NCBI RefSeq assembly: GCF_900111165.1
Contig: NZ_FOGH01000007.1
Coordinates: forward strand, 1 to 64,000
DNA: 64,000 bases
Reading direction: 5' to 3'
Source: Nitrosomonas sp. Nm51
GTDB taxonomy: Bacteria > Pseudomonadota > Gammaproteobacteria > Burkholderiales > Nitrosomonadaceae
Both the position numbers and the translations under genes were made by a program. Shown piece after piece: positions 46,401 to 57,800 of this stretch. The notes under the pieces are model-generated. The model worked only from the letters and a program-made list of their open reading frames with translations. It was not told the origin of the DNA and searched no databases. Position 1 is the stretch's first letter. Each line of letters begins with the position of its first letter.

Positions 46401-48039
46401 TGCGCCGGTGGCACAGGCCGACAGCGTCAGTACCGATGAGGATACAGTACTAAACGGCAACGTCCTGAACGATAACGGCAATGGTGCGGACAGTGATATT
46501 GAAGGTGACGCGTTATCGGTAACCGCTGAAAACATCACGACTGCGGCAGGCGCGCTGGTGGCGCTAAATGCAGACGGTACATTCAGTTATGATCCGAACG
46601 GTCAATTTGAAGCCCTGAACAACGGAGAGTTTGCCACCGATTCGTTTACATACACGCTGTCTGACGGTGATTTGACCGACACTGAAACCGTTACGGTAAC
46701 GGTCAATGGCGTCCCGGCGGAGAATAATCCGCCGGTCGCGCAAGACGATGCGTTTGCAACAGACGAAGATAGCAATGTGGCGGGTAATCTGCTGGCCGAC
46801 AACGGCAGCGGTGCGGATTCCGATCCGGATGGCGACACACTGAGTGTCAGCAGCGCCGGTGTGATTGCCACCGCGTTGGGCGCAAGTGTGACGGTCAACG
46901 CGGACGGTACATTTGACTATGATCCAAACGGCCAGTTTGAGACGCTGGACGACACGGAATCGGCTACGGATACATTTGATTACACCTTGTCCGACGGCAA
47001 TGGCGGCACGGACGCAGCGACGGTCTCGATAACGGTGAATGGTGTGAATGATGCGCCGGTGGCACAGGCCGACAGCGTCAGTACCGATGAGGATACAGTA
47101 CTAAACGGCAACGTCCTGAACGATAACGGCAATGGTGCGGACAGTGATATTGAAGGTGACGCGTTATCGGTAACCGCTGAAAACATCACGACTGCGGCAG
47201 GCGCGCTGGTGGTGCTAAATGCAGACGGTACATTCAGTTATGATCCGAACGGTCTGTTTGAAGCCCTGAATGACGGGGAGTCTGCCATCGATTCGTTTGC
47301 ATACACGCTGTCCGATGGTGATTTGACCGATATGGCAACTGTTGAGGTTGAGGTAAAAGGTGTTGATGATATTGAACCACCAGTTGTTGTTACAATCGGC
47401 GATGCGCCACTGCGCGTTTCCCGATCCAATCCGGATGTGTGGAAAGATGCCTGGACAGTTGAGGCGGTCAGCATTAGCCATAAAGCCGATCTTGAGGATA
47501 TTGCGGAGATCTGGAGCGGTGTAACGCTGAATGGCCGCAACGCCGGTGTGTTGAACGGTGGCGATCTCTTTGGCGGCGATCTGGGTGTCAGCGGCCAGTC
47601 GCTGGTTTCCAGCACCATACGCCAGGAAATCGACGGGACGGAAGCGCTGCGGTTCGACCTGGATCAGGCGGCAATCAGAGTCACTATCGATTTGTCCCGT
47701 CTTGACGGCAGTACCGCGAACGGTCATTTCGATGCAGGTAGACTGCAGCTGCTGGATAGCGCCGGTGCAGTCGTGGACGAACTGGTTTTCAGTGCCGATG
47801 CAGCTTCGCATGAAAAACAGATTGCCCTGGATTACAGCGCCGGTTTTTCTTCGGTTGTGCTGACTGCAGGCAGTTACAATGGCGCTGATTTCGTTTTCGG
47901 CGGCCTGTCCGATGCAGCCGGGCAGTATCTGAGCGGCCCGCAGGATTTGGGCAACGGCACCTGGAATGCCAGCGACTATCTGGTGGATGCCGTCGAATTT
48001 GAATTCGGCGAAATAACGCTTGTGGGCGCAATAGTTTGA
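43471..48039 (+). CDS. Giant DUF4347 / Calx-beta / cadherin-like repeat surface protein
   Basis: This 1522-residue protein has no Sec signal. Residues about 10-165 are a DUF4347 domain (LLIIDADV, EIVLVAHAIPGQI, AKLCVYACELAAGEEG). Four Calx-beta calcium-binding repeats follow (about 180-640, each with DFxxxxG and ending in DD/DN loops). Six cadherin-like Big_9 domains (about 648-1296) form three two-domain units starting NPPVAQDD and NDAPVAQ. A C-terminal domain of about 215 residues (from IGDAPLRVSR) is shared with the 3193-residue protein downstream and is the likely secretion or anchoring signal. Such proteins are usually type I secretion substrates acting as adhesins. The ribosome binding site is AAGGA. 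Confidence 0.88.
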   Translation: MLQHKPNTENAQKLLIIDADVLDAEILLKDRKPGYQVIRLDPASEPVTQLTDAIHQHAPVQEIVLVAHAIPGQIHFSGGLIGSTQLERHQQQLQAWRKSLSHDAKLCVYACELAAGEEGTNFINLLSDLTGAEVAASSLPVGKTETSWNWDLDCLTKFFEVPIPFSRNSVETYRYTLAPEISIAGTSAIEDGFLEFVVTLSEASLGEVRIPYRTLEDAGTALGNFNDFDEVTNTLVIPAGQTSGTIFINTRADNFDEADESVILELFDPENAVFPNGAGNLRATGVILDNDGSGNDRALFVSQVKMVEGDNGSQQAVFDVQLSEPSSNAITLNYTTSDGSALAGQDYQAQTGSVTFNPGETLKSVAVPIIGDTIAEANEFFNLVVTPTVAIANGVDGAVGTAIIQDDDTSTTMPEISIAGTSAIEDGFLEFVVTLSEASLGEVRIPYRTLEDAGTALGNFNDFDEVTNTLVIPAGQTSGTIFINTRADNFDEADESVVLELFEPVNGVFPDGVETLQATGIILDNDGTGNNLGLFVGNAQIVEGENNFTREVAVPIHLSRPSDQTLTFQYQTADDTAIAGSDYTAQSGTVTFLPGETLTAVHIPVIGDDITENSETFTLTVTPTAAIANGSDGGTGTVTIIDGNESGPNNPPVAQDDAFATDEDTSVSGNVLVDNGNGADSDPDGDTLSVSSTGVIATALGASVTVNADGTFDYDPNGQFESLDDTESTTDSFAYTLSDGNGGTDTATVSITINGVNDAPVAQPDSVSTDEDTILNGNVLNDNGNGADSDVEGDVLSVTAENITTAAGALVTLNADGTFSYDPNGQFEALNDGKSAVDSFTYTLSDGDLTDTETVTVTVNGITDVPVNNPPVAQDDTFATDEDTNVAGNLLADNGSGADSDPDGDTLSVSSTGVIATALSASVTVNADGTFDYDPNGQFESLDDTESTTDSFAYTLSDGNGGTDTATVSITINGVNDAPVAQADSVSTDEDTVLNGNVLNDNGNGADSDIEGDALSVTAENITTAAGALVALNADGTFSYDPNGQFEALNNGEFATDSFTYTLSDGDLTDTETVTVTVNGVPAENNPPVAQDDAFATDEDSNVAGNLLADNGSGADSDPDGDTLSVSSAGVIATALGASVTVNADGTFDYDPNGQFETLDDTESATDTFDYTLSDGNGGTDAATVSITVNGVNDAPVAQADSVSTDEDTVLNGNVLNDNGNGADSDIEGDALSVTAENITTAAGALVVLNADGTFSYDPNGLFEALNDGESAIDSFAYTLSDGDLTDMATVEVEVKGVDDIEPPVVVTIGDAPLRVSRSNPDVWKDAWTVEAVSISHKADLEDIAEIWSGVTLNGRNAGVLNGGDLFGGDLGVSGQSLVSSTIRQEIDGTEALRFDLDQAAIRVTIDLSRLDGSTANGHFDAGRLQLLDSAGAVVDELVFSADAASHEKQIALDYSAGFSSVVLTAGSYNGADFVFGGLSDAAGQYLSGPQDLGNGTWNASDYLVDAVEFEFGEITLVGAIV
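44008..44225 (+). repeat. 218-bp direct repeat, first copy (Calx-beta)
   Basis: These bases recur at 44713-44930 with no difference that I could find, 705 bases (235 codons) apart. Both encode the same Calx-beta repeat, starting EISIAGTSAIEDG. After 44225 the copies diverge. Perfect DNA identity in a coding repeat points to recent duplication or gene conversion. Confidence 0.85.
44713..44930 (+). repeat. 218-bp direct repeat, second copy (Calx-beta)
   Basis: Second copy of the repeat at 44008-44225. The offset is a whole number of codons, so the reading frame is kept. Confidence 0.85.
45415..47360 (+). repeat. Three tandem two-domain Big_9 units inside the DUF4347 gene
   Basis: Units of about 650-660 bases begin at about 45415, 46075 and 46726. 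Each encodes one NPPVAQDD-type and one NDAPVAQ-type domain. Long blocks are identical at the DNA level between units, for example the segment coding DSDPDGDTLSVSS. Copy number is likely to vary between strains. Confidence 0.85.
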
Positions 48040-48080
48040 TGTACGTATCAATTTAAATGACGAACTAAAGGACAATAACA

Positions 48081-48734
48081 ATGAATAGCATTCGACAACT
48101 AACCCTATTGATGTTTCTGATTATTTTTCCGCTGTCGGCCAGCGCGGTCATGCTGGAACAGGCGCCGCTGGATGGCGGGGGCGGCAGCCTGAGCGTCGGC
48201 CCGTCCGGCATACAAATTGCCACCGACGACTTTCAATTTGCAAATACCGTACTGCTGACCAATATCCGCTGGTGGGGCAGCTACGATCCGGTTGCGCCCG
48301 TGACTGAATCACTTACCGTGCGGCTTTTTGCAGATGACGGTTCAGGCAATCCCGAGACCAATGCCTTTTTTGAAACAACGTTTGCCGGCAATGGCGATAG
48401 CAGCGGCGGCCTCACCGATCTGTTCGGTGGCACCGTGTTTCAATACGACCTCGGCGTTAATCAGCTGCTGCAGGGCGGCGCTGATTATTACCTGTCTGTA
48501 TTCAACAATGACGGCGCTCAGGACTGGTATTGGCTGGAAAGCGCGGCAGGCAACAATACCGGCTGGAGCCGGGCTGCGGACGGCGATGCCTGGAACTTTG
48601 ATGCCGCCACACTCAACATGTCATTTCAGTTGACTGCCGGTGTTATACCGGAACCGGCAACCTTGTTGTTGATGACTCTGCCCATGCTGTGGCTTGCTGT
48701 TTCGGTCAGGAGAAGATCGCGCAGTTTGCCATAG
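48081..48734 (+). CDS. PEP-CTERM sorting-signal protein
   Basis: This 217-residue exported protein has an N-terminal signal peptide ending ASA near residue 22. Its C-terminal PEP-CTERM tripartite signal is IPEPATLLLMTLPMLWLAV followed by the basic cluster RRRSR. This signal is cleaved by an exosortase (EpsH/XrtA type) and is common in bacteria that make extracellular polysaccharide. No exosortase lies in the window. The middle part is Gly/Asp-rich and beta-like (FADDGSGNPETN). It sits between the two giant genes, 41 bases after the first, with a strong terminator behind it. Confidence 0.88.
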   Translation: MNSIRQLTLLMFLIIFPLSASAVMLEQAPLDGGGGSLSVGPSGIQIATDDFQFANTVLLTNIRWWGSYDPVAPVTESLTVRLFADDGSGNPETNAFFETTFAGNGDSSGGLTDLFGGTVFQYDLGVNQLLQGGADYYLSVFNNDGAQDWYWLESAAGNNTGWSRAADGDAWNFDAATLNMSFQLTAGVIPEPATLLLMTLPMLWLAVSVRRRSRSLP

Positions 48735-48757
48735 AACGCGCTTTCACCGCTGCATAC

Positions 48758-48805
48758 AGGCCCCGATTATCAGATCAATTCTGCTAATTCGGGGCCTTTC
48801 TAATT
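48758..48805 (+). terminator. Intrinsic terminator after the PEP-CTERM gene
   Basis: Nine-base arms AGGCCCCGA (48758-48766) and TCGGGGCCT (48789-48797) pair perfectly, and a T-rich run (TTCTAATTGTTT) follows. It separates the first giant gene and the PEP-CTERM gene from the second giant gene, whose start is 54 bases further on. Confidence 0.75.
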
Positions 48806-48858
48806 GTTTGGATTCAGGATGTAAAAAAATAAATTGATTCTATTCATAAGGTGCCGGC

Positions 48859-51800
48859 ATGTTTCAAGACAAAAGAGATAACGGAAACGCACAAAAATTA
48901 TTGTTTATCGATGCAGCTATCCAGGATCAGGCAACCCTGTTAAAAGCAGTACGATCTGAGTATCGAATCACCAAACTCAAGTCAGATTGTGATCCTGTTA
49001 TCCAGATCACAAACACGCTTGCAGGCAACGGCTTTGTGCAGGAAATCATCTTGGTTGCACATGCGCGGTCCGGCCAGATCGTATTTTCAAATTATGAATT
49101 AGATTCAAACGAGTTGAGCAAACGCTCAAAAGAATTTGAGGCATGGCAAAAAAGTTTTATCAGTAATCAGACAAAAATTTTTGTTTATGCATGTGAACTG
49201 GCTCGAGGTGAAGTTGGCAGGGACTTTATTCAGCAACTAAAAAACCTGACAGGCGCAGAAATTGCGGCTTCAAGTCTAACGATTGGCCAGTGGGATGGAA
49301 AACAAAACTGGAACCTCGATTTTTTGACGAAGCCATTTGAAGTTTTGATGCCCTTCAGTGGTGGAACAATTGAATACCCACATTGTTTCGCCCCTGTTGT
49401 ATCGGTTACAGGTAATTCCGAGCTTGAAGGAGACGATGAAACGGGTAGTAGTCAGTTTCTAACTTTCGATATTAATATATCAGAACCTTCAACGAGCGAT
49501 ATTCAATTGGGCTGGCTGGCCAGAGATGACAGAACAAATAGCACAGAAATGGATTATATCGGCTCTGACCAGCTAGTGATTCCTGCCGGAGAAGCTTCCG
49601 CATCTATTTTACTAGAAATTTATGGCGACACTATTATTGAGCCTGATGAACGTGTTGTTTTTGAAGTATTTAATTTGAGTGGTGCAGAATTTGAAAGCGG
49701 TGCTCAACGATTGACGACAACAGTATTTATACTAGACGATGATAGCGGTTATCGAGATCCTTCATTATTTGTAAACGATATCGAGCTTGTCGAAGGCGAT
49801 AACGATACCCAGAATGCTGTTTTCACAGTGCAACTGTCGCGCCCAAAGACTTTTGATCTAACGTTTGATTACCAGACAGCCGATGGTTCTGCCACAGCAG
49901 GATCGGACTATACCGCCACCAGCGGTTCACTGATTTTCCCTGCCGGGCAAACTGAAGCTGAAATAACAGTGCCGGTAATTGGAGACACCCTGCTTGAAGC
50001 GGAAGAAAGTTTCAATTTAGTTGTCAGAGCGCAAGGGATATCACAATTTTTTATTGATAATGGTGATTCTCCGGCGGTTGGAACGGCGCATATCATAACC
50101 GATGATGCAGCGGGAATTGCTTCGCAACCGATTGTATCGATACGTGACAGCCGTATTACCGAAATTCAATTTGGTCTGCATATGATGGAGTTCGAGATAA
50201 TTTTATCCGAGCCATCAAGCGGCGAAGTGTCCATGGGTTGGCAAAGTTTGCCTGGAACAGCCAAAATTAACGACCTGGGCATATTCGGTGCTTTAGGCTT
50301 TCCAGCAGGTACTGTAACCTTTTCACCGGGACAGACAACTGCGTTTGTCAACTTTGTGATTCCCGGAGATCCCGACATAGAAGATGAAATTGATGAAAGC
50401 CTGTTACTTGAACTGTTTAATCCCAAAGGTGCGGAATTTGCCGGGGGTGTAGACCGGTTACTTGCGACAGGCACCATCTTAAGCACGGATAATTTACCGG
50501 AATTACGCACTGTTTTTATCAATGATGCAGAACTGGTTGAGGGAGACAGCGGCAGTCAAAATGCAGTTTTCAAAGTATTACTTTCGCGGCCCGCTGCAAC
50601 TGATTTGACGTTTGATTACCAGACTGTCGACGGTTCGGCCACGGCTGGATCGGACTATACGGCCGCAAATGGCGCGTTGACATTTGCAGCAGGGCAAACC
50701 GAAGCAGTTGTCAACGTAGCTGTTACAGGTGATACGTTGTCCGAAACTACGGAAAGTTTTACGCTATTGGTGCGTCCACAAGCAGGGTCAGACTCTGTAC
50801 TTGCTGGCGGACTGACGGTTTTCTCAGCACAAGCCTTAATCGTTGAGGACGACAATACTGCCACCACATTGCCAGTACTTTCCATTCGTGACACTGAAGA
50901 CACTGAAAAAACATCTTTTTTCGGTCCTGGTGGGTTTCTTAAATTTGAGGTTGTTCTGTCACAACCGGCAACGAATGAAATATCGCTCAGTTGGCATGCT
51001 TTACCGGGCACAATCGATGTGTCCGACATAGAGCCGTCCAATTCGAGTGAGTTTCCTGCGGGAAACCTTGTCATTCCTGCAGGAAATACCACGGCCTTTA
51101 TCGATCTGCGTATTACAGGCGATTTCGATTTTGAGCCAGATGAAAGTGTGTTGCTCGAGTTATATGATCTCACCGGCGCCGAATTTGCCGGCGGCACCGA
51201 TCGACTGACTGCTACAGGGATTATCTTGAATGATGATGGCGATGTGGCTCAATCACGTACCGTATTCATCAAAAATGTAGAGCAGATCGAAGGTAGCAAC
51301 GCGAGTAGTCTGACATTTACTGTTAAGCTTTCACGCCCGGCTTCAACTGATCTGGCATTCGACTATCAAACTGCTGACGGTACAGCAATAGCAGGTGTTG
51401 ATTACACAGCCGTTAACGGGATTTTGACCATTCCCCCAGGCCAAACCGAAGCAGCCATCCAGGTTCCGGTGAGTGATGATTTCGATCTTGAATCAGATGA
51501 AACATTTGACTTGACCCTTACCCCGCAGGGCGGTGGCGATACTGTAACCGCAACCGCTACAATTATTTCCAATGACACTGAGTCCATACTGAATAGAGAG
51601 CTTGTCGTCAATGGCGGCGCGGAAACAGGAGATACTTCAGGCTGGGTTAGCACGGGTATCGATGCTGTACCGACAACACCGAGTTCAGAAGAATTCGGTG
51701 ATTTTGCTTTTACCGGCGGTGCGGGCACGGCTGTACAGACACTATTTCAGTCGGTTGACGTAAGCAACGGCGCCAGTCAGATCGATACCGGACACATACA

Positions 51801-54800
51801 ATCCAATTTCAGTATTTATCTGCAAAGTATTACGAACAATATCGTTACTGATCTTGCCAGCGTTGACGTAACGTTTGTTAACAATTCAGGAGAAACGCTG
51901 GATTCTTTCTCGTTGGTTGATGATGAGAACATTTTTACCGTTGGCATTGGTGAAAGTAATCCAATAAAACAATGGAAATTGTTTTCAGATGTCAGAGCTG
52001 TTCCTGCCGGTACACGGTCGATCGAAATACTGTTGACGGCAGACCGAAACGGCGGTATTTCCTCCGATGGTTTTATCGATCAGGTTTCATTGCAACTCGG
52101 CGAGGCGCTTGTTTCAACCGGCGAAGATGCATACGCCACCATCAATGGCTTACCGCTCGTTGTCGATACTGCGACGGGTGTGCTGAATAATGACGCTGGG
52201 AATGTCGGGAATACCTTGACGGCTACAGTTGTCGACGCACCAAGTCACGGCAGCTTGAATCTCAATACCGACGGTTCGTTTTCTTACGCCCCGGATGCTG
52301 GCTTTACCGGTACCGATACGTTTACCTATCGTGCTTCTGATGGTGTTGGTTTGAGTACGCCCACCCAGGTTGACATTACGGTTTCACCCATTTCAGTTAG
52401 TAGCCCTAGTGTTTCAGAAGGAAATACAGGAACGCAGCAGGCCGTGTTTTCTATTCAACTAGAACAGCCATTGTCAACTAATTTGATTTTGAATTACCAG
52501 ACGATCGATGGCACAGCCATAGCCGGTGAGGATTATGTTGCCGCTGGCGATAGTGTAACAATTCCAGCGGGCCAAACCGAAACGACGATACAAATCGCAA
52601 TTAATGGCGACACTGATCTGGAAACAGAAGAAACCTTTACCTTGGCTATTACGCCGCAAGGCGGTGCAGAAACTTTCAATGCGGCAGCAACTATTATTGC
52701 CGATGATGTCCAACAACCACCCGTTGCTGAGCTGGATGCCTACAGTGTTGCCAATGGCGCAACATTAACCGTCAACGTAATTGATGGTGTTCTGACCAAT
52801 GATACGGATGCCGAAGGTGATGCTTTAACGGCTGCAGTGGTTGATGAGCCGAGCCAGGGTGTTTTGAATCTGAATGCGGACGGCTCATTTACCTATACGC
52901 CTAACGCTGGTTTTGCCGGCACCGATACGTTCACCTATCGCGCATTTGACGGAACAGACTTTAGTGTACCCGCTACAGTATCCATTACTGTGGATCTACC
53001 CGTGATATTCGCGATTACCGGTGAACTCATCGTGCCAGACAGCTTGAATCCAGGTGGAACCGGCACGAGTCAGCTGATTTATGAAAACAATTCGTCTACG
53101 GCAATACCCGGTACACTGGTTTTTGCTCAGGCGATAGGCGGCGGTTTATTGGCCGACTCGCTCACCGGGGATTATTCGGACGGTATTTTTCTGCTCGGGC
53201 TTGGCGATGGTGAAGGTGCGATTCAGGTAGCTGAAACCGGTGCGCTTAGCTTTTCTACTAAAATGGCCGATGCACCGAATGGTTCCATGACGGTGTCGGC
53301 TGCCGTTGCCGATCCAAGCCAGACGATTGATTGGGCAGCACTTGAGACTCAACTCAAGCCTGAATCAATGTCCGATGCACTATGGCATCGTATTTACACC
53401 AATTTCCAGTCTGAAGTGGGTGCCAATACAGGCGAATTTATTGCCACACTGGCGGAAAACGGCCAATACTTATCTTCACTTGGTGTCCGAAGCGACAGCG
53501 CTGCAGCAGCATTGAGTTTTGAATTGGAACAGGCCGGTGATTTTGGCTCGCTAGTTGAACGCGAAACGGATGGTACAGCAGGCCGTGGCTGGGCTTTTCT
53601 GGGTGATTTGCGGCTCGATATCGATACGGATGGAAACGCCACCCTGCTTGGTTCAACGTTATTAGGCACACTGTTCACGCTGAATGCCGAAGAATCGGCT
53701 TATTACACCGTGTCTTCGTCCGTAGGGCAGACGGTCAGTCTGAGTGGCAATGTACTTAGTGGCGTAGCGCCAACCCGCCCGATATTCAGTATGAATATCA
53801 ACGGATCGTATACCACTGGCGGTGATTTTGACGGGCAATTGATGCGTACGGCTGATGGATTTAAGCTTGAAAATGCACATGGCGATGCGCTGCTGTTCGA
53901 CCATTCGGGCACATTCGTGAAAGCCATCACCGTCAACGGACTGGAAACAATAGCAGCTTACGACACCGCAGGACGAATCACCAGTTTTACCGGGCCAAAT
54001 GGTAATATATTGACGATCAACCATGATGCTGCCGGCAACGCCATATCGATAACCGATACCAACGGCCAGACAATGACGCTCGGTTATAGCGCAGATGGCG
54101 ATAAACTGGTTGTTGCAACCGGTGCTGCTGGTACCGCGAATTTTAGTTATGACGGCAACGACCTGAGTCAAGCGATAGCCGCAGGCGGCCCGAATATTGA
54201 TTTTACCTACGACAGTGCGGGACGACTTACATCGGTGTCCGTAGCAGGCGGTATTGAACAAACTACCTTCAGTTATGATTCACTCGGTGGATACACCGTA
54301 ACCGACGGCGCAGGCCGTACAGCGCATATCAGTCTCGCACCCGGCGGGCAAGTTGCTGTAATTACCGATAGCGAAGCGGCATCCGCATCATTGCAATACA
54401 GCTCACAGGGTAAATTGGTCGGTATCGAGTTTCCGGATGGAACAACCGCTGCACTGTCCGTTGACGACCTGGGCCGTCCGACAGCACTCGCCGATGCCAA
54501 CGGGGCGACACTGGCTTATGCCTACCATGACAATTTTAACGTGCCTGTTAGCTTTACTGATGCCAATGGTGCAACACGCGCATTTTCTTATAACGATCAG
54601 GGTGAAATGGTACAAGCAGCCTGGGCGGATGGCACGCATCTGGATTTCGGTTATGACGCCAATGGCCAGATTACGGATTTTTCCAACCGGCGTGGTGAAA
54701 GTGTAACCTATGATTACGACGCACGCGGACGGCTCACGGCTGAATCTGCGGGCACTTCCGGCGCGGTGAGTTACACTTACGATGCAGCAGGAAATTTGTT

Positions 54801-57800
54801 GACGGCGACGACAAACGAAGGCACTACCGCGCTGACATACGATGCGGCAAACCGGGTTACCCAAATCGAATACCCCAACGGTCGTTCGCTGAGTTATACC
54901 TACGATGCTGCTGGCAACCGCACGTCGATGACCGATCAGGACGGCAACGCGCAGTTCTATCAGTACGATGCCGCAGGGCGGCTGATTAATCTCAGCAACA
55001 ATGATGGCAGTCTGGTCAGCTACACCTATGATGCAGCAGGTAACCTGATGCGTGAAGACAACGGCAACGGTACGGCAACCACGTACAGTTATGATGCGAC
55101 TGGCCGGTTATTGGAAATCTTCAATCTTGACGCCGTTGGTAATGAAAATTCCCGTATTGTCTACAGTTACGATACCGCAGGACAGCGCACCGGCATGGAA
55201 ACCGCCGACGGCGCGTGGACATACGGTTACGATGCTGTCGGGCAGCTCACCTCGGCTCATTTCACATCAACACGCGCTGGATTGGCGGATAAACAGATCG
55301 AATATGCGTATGACGCAGCCGGCAACCGCATCAGTAAAACGGAAGACGGTGTAACCACACACTACACCACCAATGCACTGAATCAATATGTCACCGCAGG
55401 TGGTGCAACGCTGTCGTACGACGCGGACGGTAATTTAATTACCAAAACCGATTCGAACGGTAGCTGGAATTACATCTACGATCTTGAAAACCGCTTGACT
55501 TCGGTGACTACGCCAACCGGCGATGTAACGCAATATGAATACGATGTCTTCGGTAACCGCTCAGCAGTGATTGAAAACGGTGTGCGTACTGAATTTCTCA
55601 TCGATCCGTTCGGATTAGGTAACGTCATTGACGAATATGCCGCAGACGGCTCACTGATAGCATCCTATGCACATGGACTGGGGCTGGCTGGCCGCATTGC
55701 GGGCGATGGTTCGACCGCGTATTACGACATTGACGGGGTGGGTTCGGTGATCGGCATCACCGACGGCTCAGGGAATGAAGTCAACCGCTATGGCTATACC
55801 CCGTTTGGCAATGAATTGTTCGAGAGTGAAATCATCGCGAACAGTTTTGAGTTCAATGGTGCGTTGGGTGTGTCGGAAGATGCGAACAATCTGAATTATA
55901 TGCGTGCGCGGTTTTATGATAGCGACATGGGACGGTTTTTGTCTGAGGATCCGTTGTGGACGGGGGGTGAAAGAGCCAATTTATATCGGTTTGGCATTAA
56001 TGATCCCGTTGAAAATTTAGATCCACTGGGGCTTTTTTCGTTGCGAAAAATTGTCGATGGAATTGGAAAGATTGGAGAAGGAACTCTGTATGCTGTGTCA
56101 AGCATACCGCTGCCAATAGCGGGAACATATTTAGCGATAAAACTTGCACCAACCACAATAAAAAATGCAATCACCTTCAGTCAACATGCATACAAATTTG
56201 GACCAGGCGCAGCTGTAGTAGCTTTACCAACAGAAGCGGCAACTACTGTGGGAGGCGTTGGCCAACTTTACGTTGCTGCATCTTTTTACAACGATCCGCT
56301 TGGTTTTGTACTTAAGAATCTTCCTGGGTTTAAGAGTATTGTTGAAGGTATTCTTGATATAGAAAATGGGCTCGGTATCATCGATGATGAAATACATGCT
56401 ATTGCTCTGGATCTGCTTGCAAAATCAGCTGGCGATCCTCATCTTAATACTTTCGACGGCTTTAAATACGATTTCCAAGCCGCCGGAGAATTTACGCTGG
56501 TACACGGTATTGATTCCGGTCTGGAAATTCAGGTACGTCAGGAGCCGTGGGGAAATAGTAATTTAGTCTCCGTCAATACCGCCGTGGCAATGCAGGTTGG
56601 CGACGATGTGGTGGGCATCTACCGGGGACAACCCAATCCGGTCAATATCAACGGTGAGTTCGTTGCAATTACCGATGGAGAGACGGTGTCAGTCGGTGAC
56701 GGCTCGATTTATCGGCAAGGCAATACTTATGTGGTAACCAACGCACAAGGCGATGGTTTCTGGGCGCGAGTCGGCTCGTTTATCAATGTGGCGCCGTTCC
56801 TGAGTACGGAGCGACAAGGTGAAATTGCAGGCCTGCTTGGCAATGCTGATGGCGATAAAACCAACGACATCGCACTTGCCGATGGCACCGTATTGACTGG
56901 CCCGCTGACGAAGCAAGACCTATACGGCCCATTTGCGGACTCCTGGCGTGTGACGCCGGAAACCTCGCTGTTCGTGTATGGAGACGGCGAATCCACCGAG
57001 ACGTTTACAATCCCGAATTTTCCGTTGCGCACGATTTCGGTTAACGACCTTGATCCTGCAGTACGCGCAGCCGCCGAAGAAGCGGTACGCAATGTCGGAC
57101 TGACCGAAGGCACGATCGAATTCGAAAATGCGGTGTTGGATGTGGCGCTTACCGGTGAAATTGAATTCGCGCAAGCCGCATTGGAACTGTTGCAAATCTT
57201 CGACCCGTCCACCGGCCTTGCTTTGACTGTAGGTGAGCAAGCGCAACTGAACGAAGGCGACAATTTCAGCCGCCAGATCAGCTTTACCGATGACGTGGAC
57301 AGCGGTGATGCTGATAGAACATACAGCATCGATTGGGGTGATGGATCGGCGATTGAAAGTGGAGTTCTTACAAGCGATATCCAGCTTTTTGATATGACAC
57401 ATCAATTTGTTGATGGTGATGCGAGTTACACAGTGAGTGTGACGGTAGAAGATGGCAGTGACGATATCGCAACGCAGCAGTTTACGGTTAATGTGGACAA
57501 TGTTGCACCAATCATTGCCCTGTCAGGCGCTGCTAAGATCAATGCCGGTGACAACTACACATTGAATCTCGGTGATATCATCGATCCGGGTGATGACACG
57601 GTTACCAGCTTTATTGTCAATTGGGGCGATGGCAGTTCAGATATCTTCAATTCTGCCGGAGATGTTTCACATATCTACTCAGCAGCGGGCAGCAATACTA
57701 TCAGTGTCGATCTGGTTGATGAAGATGGCACCCATGCTAATGCTGGAAGTCTCGCTGTAACAGTTGATTCATCGTCTCAAGCTGAAACCATAAGTATAGG

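Noticed and set aside
44103-47189. Repeated minus-strand open frames opposite the DUF4347 gene
   Set aside because: They recur because the coding strand is repetitive; they lack ribosome binding sites and known domains.
45415-47360. Regular repeats that could be mistaken for a CRISPR array
   Set aside because: The period is about 320-660 bp, the repeats are in frame and encode cadherin-like domains; there are no short unique spacers.
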